From the NCBI GenBank assembly GCA_002413785.1, contig DHXR01000017.1, forward strand, positions 87,148-138,969: a stretch of 51,822 nt of DNA, written 5' to 3'. This stretch comes from Mucilaginibacter sp. UBA5151. Its GTDB lineage: Bacteria; Bacteroidota; Bacteroidia; Sphingobacteriales; Sphingobacteriaceae. A program made the position numbers and the translations under genes. Shown piece by piece: positions 22,959 through 31,353 of this stretch (its first letter is position 1; each line of letters starts with the position of its first letter). The notes under the pieces were generated by a model. It ran no database searches. It was not told the origin of the DNA and saw only the letters and a list, made by a program, of their open reading frames with translations.

Positions 22959-23645
22959 ATGATTGAAAATTCCATAATAAAGCTTAATCACGTTGATGTT
23001 TTTCAGCAAAAACACTTGGTTTTATCAGATGTTAACCTGCATATTAATAAAGGCGATTTTATTTGGCTGATCGGTCAGACAGGCTCAGGCAAAAGCAGTT
23101 TGCTGAAGATTATTTACGGCGAGCTTGGCATACCAAGCGGGGAAGGTACCGCGTGCGGTTACGAACTTAAAGGTATAAAGAGCAAGGATATTCCATTTTT
23201 GCGCCGCAAGCTTGGCATCGTTTTCCAGGATTTTCAGTTACTTACCGACCGTACCGTGGAGCAAAACCTGCAGTTTGTAATGCGCGCCACCGGCTGGACG
23301 GATAAGAAATTAATCGAAGACAGGGCTATTGACGTATTGAACAAAGTGGGACTTCGTTCCAAGTTAAAGAAAATGCCGCATGAACTTTCAGGTGGTGAAC
23401 AGCAGCGTGTAGTGATAGCCCGCGCCCTGCTTAACGACCCGGAGATCATATTGGCAGATGAGCCGACCGGCAATCTTGACCCTGCCACTTCCGAAGAAAT
23501 TGTATTGCTGCTCAAACAGCTCAGCCAGCAATTAGGTACTGCAGTACTCATCGCCACGCACGATTATCACATTATCCGTACTTTTCCTTCCAGGATCATT
23601 AAATGCGAGAATGGCAAGGTGTTGGAGGATGCGAAGATTGTTTAA
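22959..23645 (+). CDS. ftsE: Cell-division ATP-binding protein FtsE
   Basis: This 228-aa ABC ATPase pairs with FtsX to activate peptidoglycan hydrolases at the septum. It shows Walker A GQTGSGKSS, Q-loop VFQDFQLL (typical FtsE), signature LSGGEQQR, Walker B ILADEPTGNLDP and an H-loop ATHDYHII. Asp-Tyr-His-Ile after the H-loop is common in Bacteroidota FtsE. ftsX is not adjacent. Repeat spacers lie on both sides, so it is monocistronic here. Confidence 0.88.
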   Translation: MIENSIIKLNHVDVFQQKHLVLSDVNLHINKGDFIWLIGQTGSGKSSLLKIIYGELGIPSGEGTACGYELKGIKSKDIPFLRRKLGIVFQDFQLLTDRTVEQNLQFVMRATGWTDKKLIEDRAIDVLNKVGLRSKLKKMPHELSGGEQQRVVIARALLNDPEIILADEPTGNLDPATSEEIVLLLKQLSQQLGTAVLIATHDYHIIRTFPSRIIKCENGKVLEDAKIV

Positions 23646-23680
23646 TTTCGGATTTCGGATGTTGGATTTCGGATTTATTC
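23645..23680 (+). repeat. Unpaired word tract (ATTTCGGATTTCGG) after ftsE
   Basis: Begins within the ftsE stop codon and repeats GATTTCGG words as at 14241 and 24477. I find no mirrored arm before grpE. The following 200 bp (23681-23879) contain a TGCCAC word run (23771-23795) but no gene. Confidence 0.55.
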
Positions 23681-23894
23681 TAAATCAGGATTTTCGATTG
23701 CGGGATTTTCTAATTCCCGTACTGAAGCCTAAGTCACTTTTGACCATCCCACCAGTGAACTAATGAACAGCAAAACTGCCACTGCCACTGCTACCGCAGC
23801 TGAAGAAGTGCCACTATTTACATAAAAATCAGAAACCGCTGACATGATGTCGGCTTTAAGCCAATGGCAGGATACTTGATTGGCACTATTAGCT

Positions 23895-24473
23895 ATGAAT
23901 TTTAACGACATGCTGAAGAAAAAAAAGAAAGAAGATATAGAAAATCCCGAAGGTTTAAATGGTTCGGCGACTGAAAACAGTCAGGCTGTCATACCGGAAG
24001 TTGAAGAAATTGAAGAACTGCCAACAGCCGCTGAATTATTGAAGGAAGAATTGGCGACTGCCAATGATAAATACCTGCGTTTATACGCTGAATTTGATAA
24101 TTTCAGAAGGCGCACAATAAAGGAACGTGAAGAAGCAAGAAAAATGGAAGGGAAGGATTTAATTGTATCCCTTCTGCCCGTGCTGGATGATTTTGAACGT
24201 GCATTGCGGTCGATGGAAAATGCCGCTGATGTTATACCGATCAAAGAAGGTGTTGCGTTGGTTCAGCATAAATTAAAAAACATACTCTCCCAAAAAGGAT
24301 TAAAGGTAATGGAATCAATAGGCAACCCTTTTGATGCTGAACTACAGGAAGCCATTACGAATATTCCTGCGCCAACGGAAGAATGGAAAGGTAAAGTGAT
24401 TGATGAAATGGAAAAAGGCTATTACCTCAATGATAAAGTAGTGCGTTTTGCCAAAGTAATAGTAGGGGCGTGA
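23895..24473 (+). CDS. grpE: Nucleotide exchange factor GrpE
   Basis: This 192-aa homodimeric co-chaperone releases ADP from DnaK. A charged N-terminal region and coiled coil (ELPTAAELLKEEL through NDKYLRLYAEFDNFRRR) lead to the four-helix/beta-wing domain with LLPVLDDFERAL and the C-terminal KGYYLNDKVVRFAKVIV. The start is ATG 23895 or ATG 23910; a TTG at 23880 is also in frame but less likely. dnaJ follows in the same direction, separated by a mirror-image spacer, so coupling is not certain. dnaK is elsewhere. Confidence 0.92.
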   Translation: MNFNDMLKKKKKEDIENPEGLNGSATENSQAVIPEVEEIEELPTAAELLKEELATANDKYLRLYAEFDNFRRRTIKEREEARKMEGKDLIVSLLPVLDDFERALRSMENAADVIPIKEGVALVQHKLKNILSQKGLKVMESIGNPFDAELQEAITNIPAPTEEWKGKVIDEMEKGYYLNDKVVRFAKVIVGA

Positions 24474-24476
24474 GAT

Positions 24477-24595
24477 TGATTTCGGATTTCGGATGTTCAA
24501 TTTCGGATTTATAAAGCCCCTGATTGAACACCAAGTCCATAAAATCAAAAATTAAACAATAACAATTCCAAAATCGAAATTCCGAAATCCGAAAT
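24477..24595. repeat. Mirror-image word-repeat spacer (GATTTCGG words) between grpE and dnaJ
   Basis: The left arm 24477-24510 starts four bases after the grpE stop. The right arm 24565-24595 ends ten bases before the dnaJ ATG. The word family is the same as between gdhA and ccmE. Confidence 0.8.
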
Positions 24596-24605
24596 AAAAA
24601 AAACG

Positions 24606-25772
24606 ATGTCAAAAAGAGATTACTACGATATACTGGGTGTAGCAAAAGGGGCCGATGCTGATGAGATAAAGAAAGCTTACCGTAAAATGGCCATTAAATA
24701 TCACCCTGACAAAAACCAGGGCGATAAAGCGGCCGAAGATAAGTTTAAGGAAGCGGCTGAAGCTTACGAGGTATTGAGTAATCCCGAAAAACGTCAGCGA
24801 TACGACCAGTTTGGACATGCAGCCAATGCACATTCGGCCAACGGTGGCGGCGGCTATGGTGGCGGCGGAATGAATATGGATGACATATTCAGCCAGTTTG
24901 GCGATATATTTGGCGGCGGCAGTCCGTTTGAAGGCTTTTTTGGCGGCCGGCAAGGTGGCGGCCAGGCTGGGCGCAGGGTAACCCGCGGCAGCAACCTGCG
25001 CATAAAAGTAAGGCTGACACTTGAAGAGATAGCCAACGGCACCGAGAAAAAAATAAAGGTAAATAAGCAGATAATTTGTAAAACCTGCGATGGAACAGGC
25101 GCAAAGGACAGGTCTTCATTTCAAACCTGTAAAACCTGCGGTGGTTCCGGTGCGGTGCGCAGGGTAACCAATACCATATTAGGCCAGATGCAAACCACAA
25201 GCACTTGTCCTACCTGTAATGGCGAAGGCTCAACTATATTATCAAAATGTACCTCGTGTCATGGTGACGGCGTTATACGAGGTGAAGAAACCATCAGTAT
25301 CAATATCCCGGCAGGCGTAAGCGAAGGTATGCAACTTAGCATGAGCGGTAAAGGTAACGCGGCCCCACGCGGCGGTCTGCCCGGCGATCTGATCATCCTG
25401 ATCGAAGAGATTCCGCATGAAACATTGAAACGCGACGGTAATAACGTGATATACGACCTGCACATCAACTTTGTTGACGCGGCCATAGGTACCAGCGTTG
25501 AAGTACCAACCATTGACGGAAAAGTTAAAATAAAGATAGATCCCGGAACCCAGGGCGGTAAAATATTGCGCCTGAAGAGTAAAGGCGTGCCCGAAGTAAA
25601 CTCCTACCATCGCGGCGACCAACTGGTGCACATCAACATCTGGACGCCAAAGGCGCTCAGCCACGAAGAACGCGAAATATTGGAAAAACTGCAAAGTTCG
25701 CCCAACTTTAAACCGAATCCCGGCAAAAATGAGAAAAGCTTTTTTGAACGGATGAAGGAATATTTTGAGTAG
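24606..25772 (+). CDS. dnaJ: Chaperone DnaJ (type I Hsp40)
   Basis: This 388-aa DnaK co-chaperone has a J domain at residues 1-70 with the HPD tripeptide (KYHPDKNQGD), then a Gly/Phe-rich linker with GGGGYGGGG. The zinc-binding region has four CxxCxGxG repeats (CKTCDGTG, CKTCGGSG, CPTCNGEG, CTSCHGDG). The C-terminal substrate-binding domains contain IPAGVSEGMQL and GDLIILIEE. All functional elements are intact. Confidence 0.96.
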   Translation: MSKRDYYDILGVAKGADADEIKKAYRKMAIKYHPDKNQGDKAAEDKFKEAAEAYEVLSNPEKRQRYDQFGHAANAHSANGGGGYGGGGMNMDDIFSQFGDIFGGGSPFEGFFGGRQGGGQAGRRVTRGSNLRIKVRLTLEEIANGTEKKIKVNKQIICKTCDGTGAKDRSSFQTCKTCGGSGAVRRVTNTILGQMQTTSTCPTCNGEGSTILSKCTSCHGDGVIRGEETISINIPAGVSEGMQLSMSGKGNAAPRGGLPGDLIILIEEIPHETLKRDGNNVIYDLHINFVDAAIGTSVEVPTIDGKVKIKIDPGTQGGKILRLKSKGVPEVNSYHRGDQLVHINIWTPKALSHEEREILEKLQSSPNFKPNPGKNEKSFFERMKEYFE

Positions 25773-25850
25773 GGGTGAAAGGTTAAAGGCGAAAGGTATT
25801 TTTAAAGCCCGGGATTTTAGGATTTTGAGGTTTTTTTGCTTGCAACGAAC

Positions 25851-25858
25851 TATATTTG
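25851..25858 (+). promoter_or_regulatory. Bacteroidota -7 promoter box TATATTTG
   Basis: Exact TAnnTTTG match 69 bases before the TTG start at 25928. Confidence 0.5.
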
Positions 25859-25927
25859 TAATCGAACAGCTTGTTACAATGCCTAACTTCTGCTATTCAC
25901 TTTTTAATCTTACGTAACTTTTTCGCT

Positions 25928-26875
25928 TTGAAAAATCTTTTATCCCTTCTTTTATTCCTTCTTCTTGCAATTTTTGCTAACGCACAGGTGTATAAAACCT
26001 TTCTCGACGCAAAAGACAATGCAGTTGACCAATCAAAAGCTAAATCGTATCTTATTATAAAACAAATAGCCGATTCTGTTTGGTTAATGAAGCAGTTTGA
26101 CATGCGGGATACTATAATGGTGTCGGGTGTATTTAAAGACAAGGCTCTGCAAGTACCCAACGGCAAATTTGTTTACTATGCCAAATTAAATCCGGCAGCA
26201 TATGGCCCCAATTTTAAAATTAAATCTGCCAGAGATACGCTAAACCAAATTAAAACCTATGGTGTATTTAAGAATGGATTAAAGGATGGATATTGGATTG
26301 ATTACTTTGACGGGCAACAAAAATCGGTTGTTGAATACTATGAGAATGGCATATTGAATGGTCCCTACGAAAGCTATAATTATGATACAAATACCGTGAT
26401 GACGCAGGGAAATTATGTTAATGGCGAAAGAGGGGGTGAATGGCATATTTTAAATCGGCACGGCGATATTATTCAAACGGACCTATATCGAAATGGAAAA
26501 GTATATCAAAGCCATAAATCAATAACAAACTATAAAGCCCCTGAGCCAGCCAAGGAATTTTATACCTTTATGGACAAAGGTATACGAAAGTTAATAAACG
26601 ACAGAGATGTAGCCAGAATAGTTGTTGCTTTTACAATAACAGTGGATGGTAAGCTTATTGCCCCTAACATTGTGGGCAAAGGATATAAACCCATCTTTGA
26701 TAAACAATTACTTGACATGCTGCCTTCCTCTCCTTTATGGAAACCTGCCAACCAAGGCGATGTAAGTAACCCTATTGAAGATTTTTCGATAGTCTCTATA
26801 GAAGTATTAGATGGTCAAGTTAAAACAACTATACTTAATTATGGTAAGGATGTATTTTACAACCTGACGCATTGA
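25928..26875 (+). CDS. Exported MORN/YwqK-repeat protein with TonB-C-like end
   Basis: This 315-aa protein has a signal peptide (KNLLSLLLFLLLAIFANAQ) directly after a TTG at 25928. I take the TTG as the start because longer versions put about 20 unsuitable residues before the signal. The middle (about residues 115-200) holds YwqK/MORN-like repeats of the form GVFKNGLKDGYWIDYF, YYENGILNGPYESY and GNYVNGERGGEWHI. The last 90 residues (VVAFTITVDGKLIAPNIVGKG) resemble a TonB C-terminal domain, which in this phylum often ends periplasmic proteins. Function unknown; probably envelope associated. It stands alone. Confidence 0.75.
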   Translation: MKNLLSLLLFLLLAIFANAQVYKTFLDAKDNAVDQSKAKSYLIIKQIADSVWLMKQFDMRDTIMVSGVFKDKALQVPNGKFVYYAKLNPAAYGPNFKIKSARDTLNQIKTYGVFKNGLKDGYWIDYFDGQQKSVVEYYENGILNGPYESYNYDTNTVMTQGNYVNGERGGEWHILNRHGDIIQTDLYRNGKVYQSHKSITNYKAPEPAKEFYTFMDKGIRKLINDRDVARIVVAFTITVDGKLIAPNIVGKGYKPIFDKQLLDMLPSSPLWKPANQGDVSNPIEDFSIVSIEVLDGQVKTTILNYGKDVFYNLTH

Positions 26876-27045
26876 TATTATTGAAATAAGGAAGGTTGCA
26901 TTCAGTTAAATTATAGATAAAGATTTTGTAATCCTGCGCAAAGCGAAGGATTTCGCTAAAGGATAGGTTCCCAATTTGCAGGCGCACAAGGTGCTTCACT
27001 TTCCGTTACAAAAAACAAATTTTCCTAATCTCCAATTTCTAACCT

Positions 27046-28041
27046 CTAATCACTGTTTTCACCCGGCTGATGCATAATCAACTCATTGATCAAATCCTGC
27101 ACCTGATGATAATCCACCTTTTCAACCAAGTAAGCTTGGCCGGTTCCGCTTTCATCCCATACATCGCTGCCATCGGCGGCAACTATAATTCTGCCTTTAT
27201 GAAGTGTGTACCATTTTGAATAGCCTTTAATAGCTACCAAAACCGCGGTTTCGTCCCAGCTCATCCTGCCAAGGGAATCTTCTTTAGCCATGGGTATTGA
27301 GATTCGGAACACGTTTTTAGTCGGGTCATTTTTAATAGCAGCGTTATTGATGAGGGGCAAACCAACCTTGATTTTCCGGCCGATTTCAAAACCGCTGAAG
27401 ATAATGGGAGTTACCCAATTTGTATAAACGTTTTGCGAGGCCTTTGCATCCTGCATCACATTAAACTCAAAGCCCGACGGAAATTTGCCCGCCATACATA
27501 CCAGTAATTTTACCTTTTTTCGGATAAGTTCCTTCCCTGGCAATGGTGAATAGCTATCGGCAGGTGTATTTAATAAGTTAGAAAGGTTCGTTAAAAAGCC
27601 AATAGTCACAATGGTAACACTATGATCAGGCTGGGCGGCAAGTATTTTGCGGTATAACTTTACTGCGTCCCAGGCTTCAGCGTTGGTTTTAATTTTGTGC
27701 GGATAATTAACAAGTAGGGTATCGGTCCAATGTTGTGCGTCGCGTAGTTCAAGGGCATAGCCTTTTGGCACGCCCACCGGTATGCCGGGGCGGTTAAAAT
27801 AGGTATTGAATACGTTTAAAATACCAGCCACGCCTTCGTATTTGGTACTGGCTACGGTGGCTAATATTTTAACCTCGCCTTTATCCGCCAAAGCGTGTAA
27901 TATGGTGATCGCGCCCACATCATCGTAATCGGGCCCCATATCGCTGTCGAAAATTAAATGCACGGGTTTAGTTGCTCTTTGCGCTGAGGCATTGATCGAG
28001 CAGCAAAGGAGAAAAACAAAAACAAGGTTTTTGAAATACAT
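27046..28041 (-). CDS. Exported nucleoside hydrolase-like protein
   Basis: This 331-aa inosine-uridine-preferring nucleoside hydrolase family protein has an N-terminal signal peptide ending NASAQ. The calcium/active-site motif is DSDMGPDYDDVGA (about residues 31-43; family DxDxxxDDxxA). Another family segment is VTIVTIGFLTNLSNLL, and a C-terminal MSWDETAVLVAI supplies the last Asp. It would cleave N-glycosidic bonds of ribonucleosides in the periplasm. ATG 28041 is taken; a GTG two codons upstream (28047) is an alternative. The last codons run into TTAGAGG-type repeat words near 27040. Confidence 0.85.
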   Translation of the reverse strand: MYFKNLVFVFLLCCSINASAQRATKPVHLIFDSDMGPDYDDVGAITILHALADKGEVKILATVASTKYEGVAGILNVFNTYFNRPGIPVGVPKGYALELRDAQHWTDTLLVNYPHKIKTNAEAWDAVKLYRKILAAQPDHSVTIVTIGFLTNLSNLLNTPADSYSPLPGKELIRKKVKLLVCMAGKFPSGFEFNVMQDAKASQNVYTNWVTPIIFSGFEIGRKIKVGLPLINNAAIKNDPTKNVFRISIPMAKEDSLGRMSWDETAVLVAIKGYSKWYTLHKGRIIVAADGSDVWDESGTGQAYLVEKVDYHQVQDLINELIMHQPGENSD

Positions 28042-28086
28042 TTTCACTATTTTAGGTTTAATTGAAGCAAATTACCAATATCCACC

Positions 28087-28142
28087 GTTGCCTGCGTCCC
28101 CGCAGGCAACCGTACGACCGGCTGCGAGGACACTGCCTGCGG
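28087..28142. repeat. Fixed-core hairpin pair, second locus
   Basis: GTTGCCTGCG-TCCC-CGCAGGCAAC (28087-28110) is a perfect 10-4-10 hairpin with the same TCCC loop as at 17494. It is followed by an imperfect GGCTGCG-AGGA-CACTGCC version (about 28120-28140). The stem bases differ from the 17.5-kb copy but remain paired. Confidence 0.7.
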
Positions 28143-28314
28143 ATTGAGGTACAAGGCTGCGGGTTTATTTACGGTGCTTAAATTACGAATATAAATCCAA
28201 TCAACTAAACTCAACATTGGGTGCAAATCATATTGTCGCTAATCAGCTAAATTTGGCTAAAGCCCTTAGCTCTTTGTTTACCCACCCGTCCCTTAAAGTG
28301 GCTGTTGCACAACT

Positions 28315-28485
28315 AATATAATACGGAAAAGTGCAGACATATTTACTATGCTATTTAAAAAAGTGTTAAAGCAATGCATTGACAAAGGAATGCTATCCGG
28401 AAGGAGACAAGCAGTGGACGGTTTCTTCATCAAGGCGAATGTTTCTATGGATAGCCTCGTTGAAAGATCATTGCAAGTGCATTGA
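28315..28485 (+). pseudogene. Remnant of an IS1182/IS5-like transposase
   Basis: An open stretch without a start codon reads as a transposase fragment: LFKKVLKQCIDKGMLSGRRQ, then AVDGFFIKANVSMDSLVERS, and a TGA. The D-G-x-x-IKAN-SMDSL segment is the familiar first catalytic-Asp neighbourhood of IS1182/DUF772-type transposases. Nothing of the remaining catalytic domain is left. GCTGTTGCACAAC just upstream (28301-28313) could be an old terminal repeat; that part is inference. Confidence 0.6.
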
Positions 28486-28515
28486 TAATCAGCAATTTGT
28501 AAACACGTCATTATA

Positions 28516-28616
28516 AGGCACCCGAACCATGCGGGGTGGCCTGAACGCTTTGCAATTGGTGTTAATGCATTGGCGTAAAGGCCTTTGCGCACATGGTTCG
28601 AGTGCCTCACCATGAC
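28516..28616. repeat. Palindromic dispersed element, copy 1 (decayed)
   Basis: About 100 bp with imperfect arms: AGGCACCCGAACCATG at the left and CATGGTTCGAGTGCCT at the right. Between them lies the internal sequence CGGGGTGGCCTGAACGCTTT shared with the copy at 31133-31243. The outermost left-arm bases have diverged. About 25 bp beyond the right arm, CATATCATGGGTAG is also shared with copy 2. Confidence 0.8.
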
Positions 28617-28683
28617 AGCCCTCGCTAATTTTAGAACATATCATGGGTAGGCAAGGACAGTTTGCAGTTTTAAGTCTTTTGGG

Positions 28684-28750
28684 GAGGATTTCACTTTGTT
28701 TATTTCTAAGGTGTTCATAAAGGCTTCGTCTTTTAGGTGAGGCTAAAAAG
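28684..28750 (+). repeat. MITE-like family, right-end fragment
   Basis: GAGGATTTCACTTTG...GTGTTCATAAAGGC...TTTTAGGTGAGGCTAAAA aligns with the right part of the copy at 36919-37055. The left CCTCTCC palindromes are missing. From here to 28883 I see no gene. Confidence 0.6.
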
Positions 28751-28883
28751 CAGAGGCCGGTGCGATTATGAATATTATTATTTGTTTTTGAAGGCATTCA
28801 TGAACTCCGTTCGTCGGTTCCCGCCTTGGGCGCGGGTAGTGGGGTTTATACGCTATGTAAGCCAGCAAGGGTTGTAAGAAAAG

Positions 28884-29304
28884 TTATTTAAGTTTCATCT
28901 GCGCAAAATATGGATGATCCGGGTTTACAATTAATTCCTGGCGATAAGGATGAACAAGGACGTCCATATCTTCCAAAGGTATTGCACCAAGGAAAGGCTC
29001 GTTATCTCCCGGCAACACCATGGCGTTAACGGTACATCTGCGATTTTTAAACCGTACTTCTATTGGCCCGACTTACATCCTATTCAACAATATGGGCATT
29101 TGCCAATTGCCCCATACGTTGTTCAAGTACCGGTAGCTGTAATTGTTCCTGTATGCTTTCATTAATACACATATAAACGCTGCCGGTATCAACCAGCATG
29201 TTTACAGGCATCCTTTTAATCTCATCTTCGCCAATAAAATGACGCCTGGCAAGCACCAGGTCTTCACCGTTGATCAGTTCAATTTCAGCATATATCAGAC
29301 CGAT
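28884..29304 (-). pseudogene. Frameshifted clan AA (retropepsin-like) aspartic protease
   Basis: Read on the minus strand, 421 bp encode a typical small Bacteroidota clan AA aspartic protease in two frames. The first part gives GLIYAEIELINGEDLVLARR, the active site NMLVDTGSVYMC (Asp codon 29188-29190), and QLQLPVLEQRMGQLANAHIVE. A TAG follows (29080-29082), then one extra base near 29072-29076. The second frame continues VGPIEVRFKNRRCTVNAMVL, GDNEPFLGAIPLEDMDVLVH, NPDHPYFAQMKLK and TAA. The start codon position is ATC instead of ATG. So three lesions (start, nonsense, +1) are present. The length fits a family of about 140 aa. The antisense 71-codon frame here is a shadow. Confidence 0.8.
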
Positions 29305-29454
29305 ATAAAACGTTTTTTATGAGAGAACAAAATACAAAAAAATTCTCACAAGACATCCGAATGCAGTAAAGTCCAAAGGTAAAGATACCTGTTTGAATGA
29401 AACCTTTTCTTAAAGCCGTTCTGACTTACCGTCTTTTCCGATTTTCGGACTCCT

Positions 29455-29949
29455 TCACATCTTCTTCACTTCGGCCAACAGGGTGTCAACATTAGGTACT
29501 TTTTCGTAGGTCTTTACCAGTTTTCCGTTTTTATTGTAAAGGGCAATATAAGGTGTTGTTCTCACCTGGTAATATTGCTGAACTTTATAGGTTGGATATT
29601 CGGTCCCCACTATAAAATTAGGATACTTTTTCAGGTCAAAATCGCGGTAAAATACCTGTATCGCTTTTAGTTCTTTTACAAATGTGATCATCACCACCTG
29701 TATGTTTTTAAAATCCTTCATTTTGGGTTTTAATTCATACATCAAATGCTGGCAATGGCTGCAATCCGGTGCGAAATAAATAACCATTACCGGTTTGTTC
29801 TTTTTTAAATTGGCCGGGGTAATATAAACACTATCTGTGTTTAAGATACGGTATGAGGGGATAAGCGGCGGCGGCACAAACGTTGGTATCTGTGCATTGC
29901 TGCATCCCGCAGCAATGATCAGGCTAAATAAAAAAAGCAGTTTCTTCAT
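29455..29949 (-). CDS. Thioredoxin-like lipoprotein
   Basis: This 164-aa redoxin/TlpA-like protein has a lipoprotein signal with lipobox IIAAGCS, so it is anchored in the envelope. The active site is FAPDCSHCQHL, a CSHC form of CxxC, and the cis-Pro loop is RTTPYIALY. It is likely to reduce or form disulfides in periplasmic proteins. ATG 29949 starts the signal peptide MKKLLFLFSLI; a longer frame to 30000 overlaps the upstream gene and is rejected. It lies 40 bp after the oxidoreductase and may share its transcript. Confidence 0.85.
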   Translation of the reverse strand: MKKLLFLFSLIIAAGCSNAQIPTFVPPPLIPSYRILNTDSVYITPANLKKNKPVMVIYFAPDCSHCQHLMYELKPKMKDFKNIQVVMITFVKELKAIQVFYRDFDLKKYPNFIVGTEYPTYKVQQYYQVRTTPYIALYNKNGKLVKTYEKVPNVDTLLAEVKKM

Positions 29950-29989
29950 GTGTTTAATTTGCAAACAGGCGCGTGGCATTTTAGTTTTT

Positions 29990-31006
29990 TTAAGCTTCAA
30001 GTAATTCCAGTTGCCAGGCTATATGTTCTTCTGTTATGGGGTATAACGCGTTATTACGTATAGTATGATAAACCGAGTCAAATAAACCGTTATAGTTGCC
30101 CTTCGGCGGCGTAAGGTACGTTACATTTCTTTTATTACCAATATCCATTATCACCAGTTTGCCGTCGCTGCCTTCAGGCTCAATCCCGTAACCTGCATCT
30201 GTGGGCAAAATACCGGTATCCAACTGGGCCTCCTGTACATCGCACCTTTCCTTTACAAAACTGCCGGATGTGCCATGTACTGCAAAGCCGGGCAAAACTT
30301 CGGCAATAAGCAGGCCTGCGGTTAAATAAACATTCAACTGGTTGGGGTACTTTAAATGATAATTAAAATAATCCGCCACTTCCGATCCTTCGCGGTAGAT
30401 CCCGGTGGTTTTTGTAAAGCTGAGCGGCTTGCCAAAAAGGCAGATCGCATTATCAATAAGGTGCGCCCCTAAATCATACACCAGGCCGTTAGCCGGCGCC
30501 GAGGCTTTTTCTTTAAACAATTTGGGGCTGAGCGCACGTTTATATCTGTCCATCCTGAAATAAACCTCAATCAGTTGCCCCAGCTTTCCGCTTTCAATAA
30601 CTTCCTTCACCTGTAAAAAGCCGCTGTCCCAGCGCCGGTTTTGGTAAAGCATTAAATGCCGGTTTACTTTTCGTGCGGTATCAAACATTATTTTTACTTC
30701 GGCGCTGGTAGCAGCCGCCGGTTTTTCGAGCAGTACATGTTTGCCTGCGTTCAGCGCTTGTATGGTGAAATCAAAGTGGGTGTCATTCGGCGTATTTATT
30801 ACTATCAGCTCAATTTCATTATCGTTTAATAATTCATCAATACTATTATAGCTGAGCACATCCGGGTAACGCAGCCCTGCTTTTTTTTCATGGCGCTCAA
30901 CCACCGCTTTAAACTTAAACCCCGGGTTGGTGATTAAAAACGGCGCATGGAATATGCGTCCGGACATTCCGTAGGCCATCAGGCCGGTTATGATTGGTTT
31001 TGACAT
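29990..31006 (-). CDS. Gfo/Idh/MocA-family oxidoreductase
   Basis: This 338-aa NAD(P)-dependent dehydrogenase acts on sugars or related polyols. The Rossmann N-terminus is modified (ITGLMAYGMSGRIFHAPFL, where GLxxYGMxGxxFHAPF is typical of the YdgJ/YvaA-like subgroup). The conserved HVLLEKPAA follows at about residues 91-99, and the C-terminal alpha/beta domain has YDLGAHLIDNAICLFG. It lacks a signal peptide and is therefore cytosolic. ATG 31006 is chosen; an upstream in-frame start at 31045 gives an unlikely 13-residue extension. Confidence 0.9.
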   Translation of the reverse strand: MSKPIITGLMAYGMSGRIFHAPFLITNPGFKFKAVVERHEKKAGLRYPDVLSYNSIDELLNDNEIELIVINTPNDTHFDFTIQALNAGKHVLLEKPAAATSAEVKIMFDTARKVNRHLMLYQNRRWDSGFLQVKEVIESGKLGQLIEVYFRMDRYKRALSPKLFKEKASAPANGLVYDLGAHLIDNAICLFGKPLSFTKTTGIYREGSEVADYFNYHLKYPNQLNVYLTAGLLIAEVLPGFAVHGTSGSFVKERCDVQEAQLDTGILPTDAGYGIEPEGSDGKLVIMDIGNKRNVTYLTPPKGNYNGLFDSVYHTIRNNALYPITEEHIAWQLELLEA

Positions 31007-31132
31007 GGTGAGCGTATTACATTTATAAAAATTGACAGGTGCCAAAATAGCTAATCGTTTTAATAAATATTCAAATTATTTCGAATGGCCAAATTTCGCA
31101 AAATTCTGAAGGAAAAATGGCAAAAAAGGGGC

Positions 31133-31243
31133 TGTCATGGTGAGGCACTCGAACCATGCGGGGTGGCCTGAACGCTTTGCCATTGGCGGTAATGCATTGA
31201 TGTCGTGCCTTTGCGCACATGGTTCGAGTGCCTCACCATGACA
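31133..31243. repeat. Palindromic dispersed element, copy 2 (intact 26-bp arms)
   Basis: Left arm 31133-31158 and right arm 31218-31243 are perfect 26-bp reverse complements (TGTCATGGTGAGGCACTCGA then ACCATG). They enclose a 59-bp loop with CGGGGTGGCCTGAACGCTTT, shared with copy 1 at 28516. TCATGGGTAG follows about 35 bp beyond the right arm in both copies. Short frames on both strands here are artefacts of the palindrome. Confidence 0.9.
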
Positions 31244-31353
31244 CCCATTATTATTTTGATTACAGCAAAAAGCAACATGTCATGGGTAGCATATTGTAAA
31301 CGTTTTCGCCACCGGGCCACATCTGCCAATTCCGCAATCGAAATCCCCCAAAT

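Noticed and set aside
23866..23885. Sigma-54-like site TGGCAG-N5-TTGAT before grpE
   Set aside because: The -24 half differs at one base and the -12 GC is GA; no enhancer site or activator gene nearby. Close to chance expectation.
28950..29165. 71-aa plus-strand frame
   Set aside because: Antisense to the aspartic protease pseudogene, whose translation is far more convincing.
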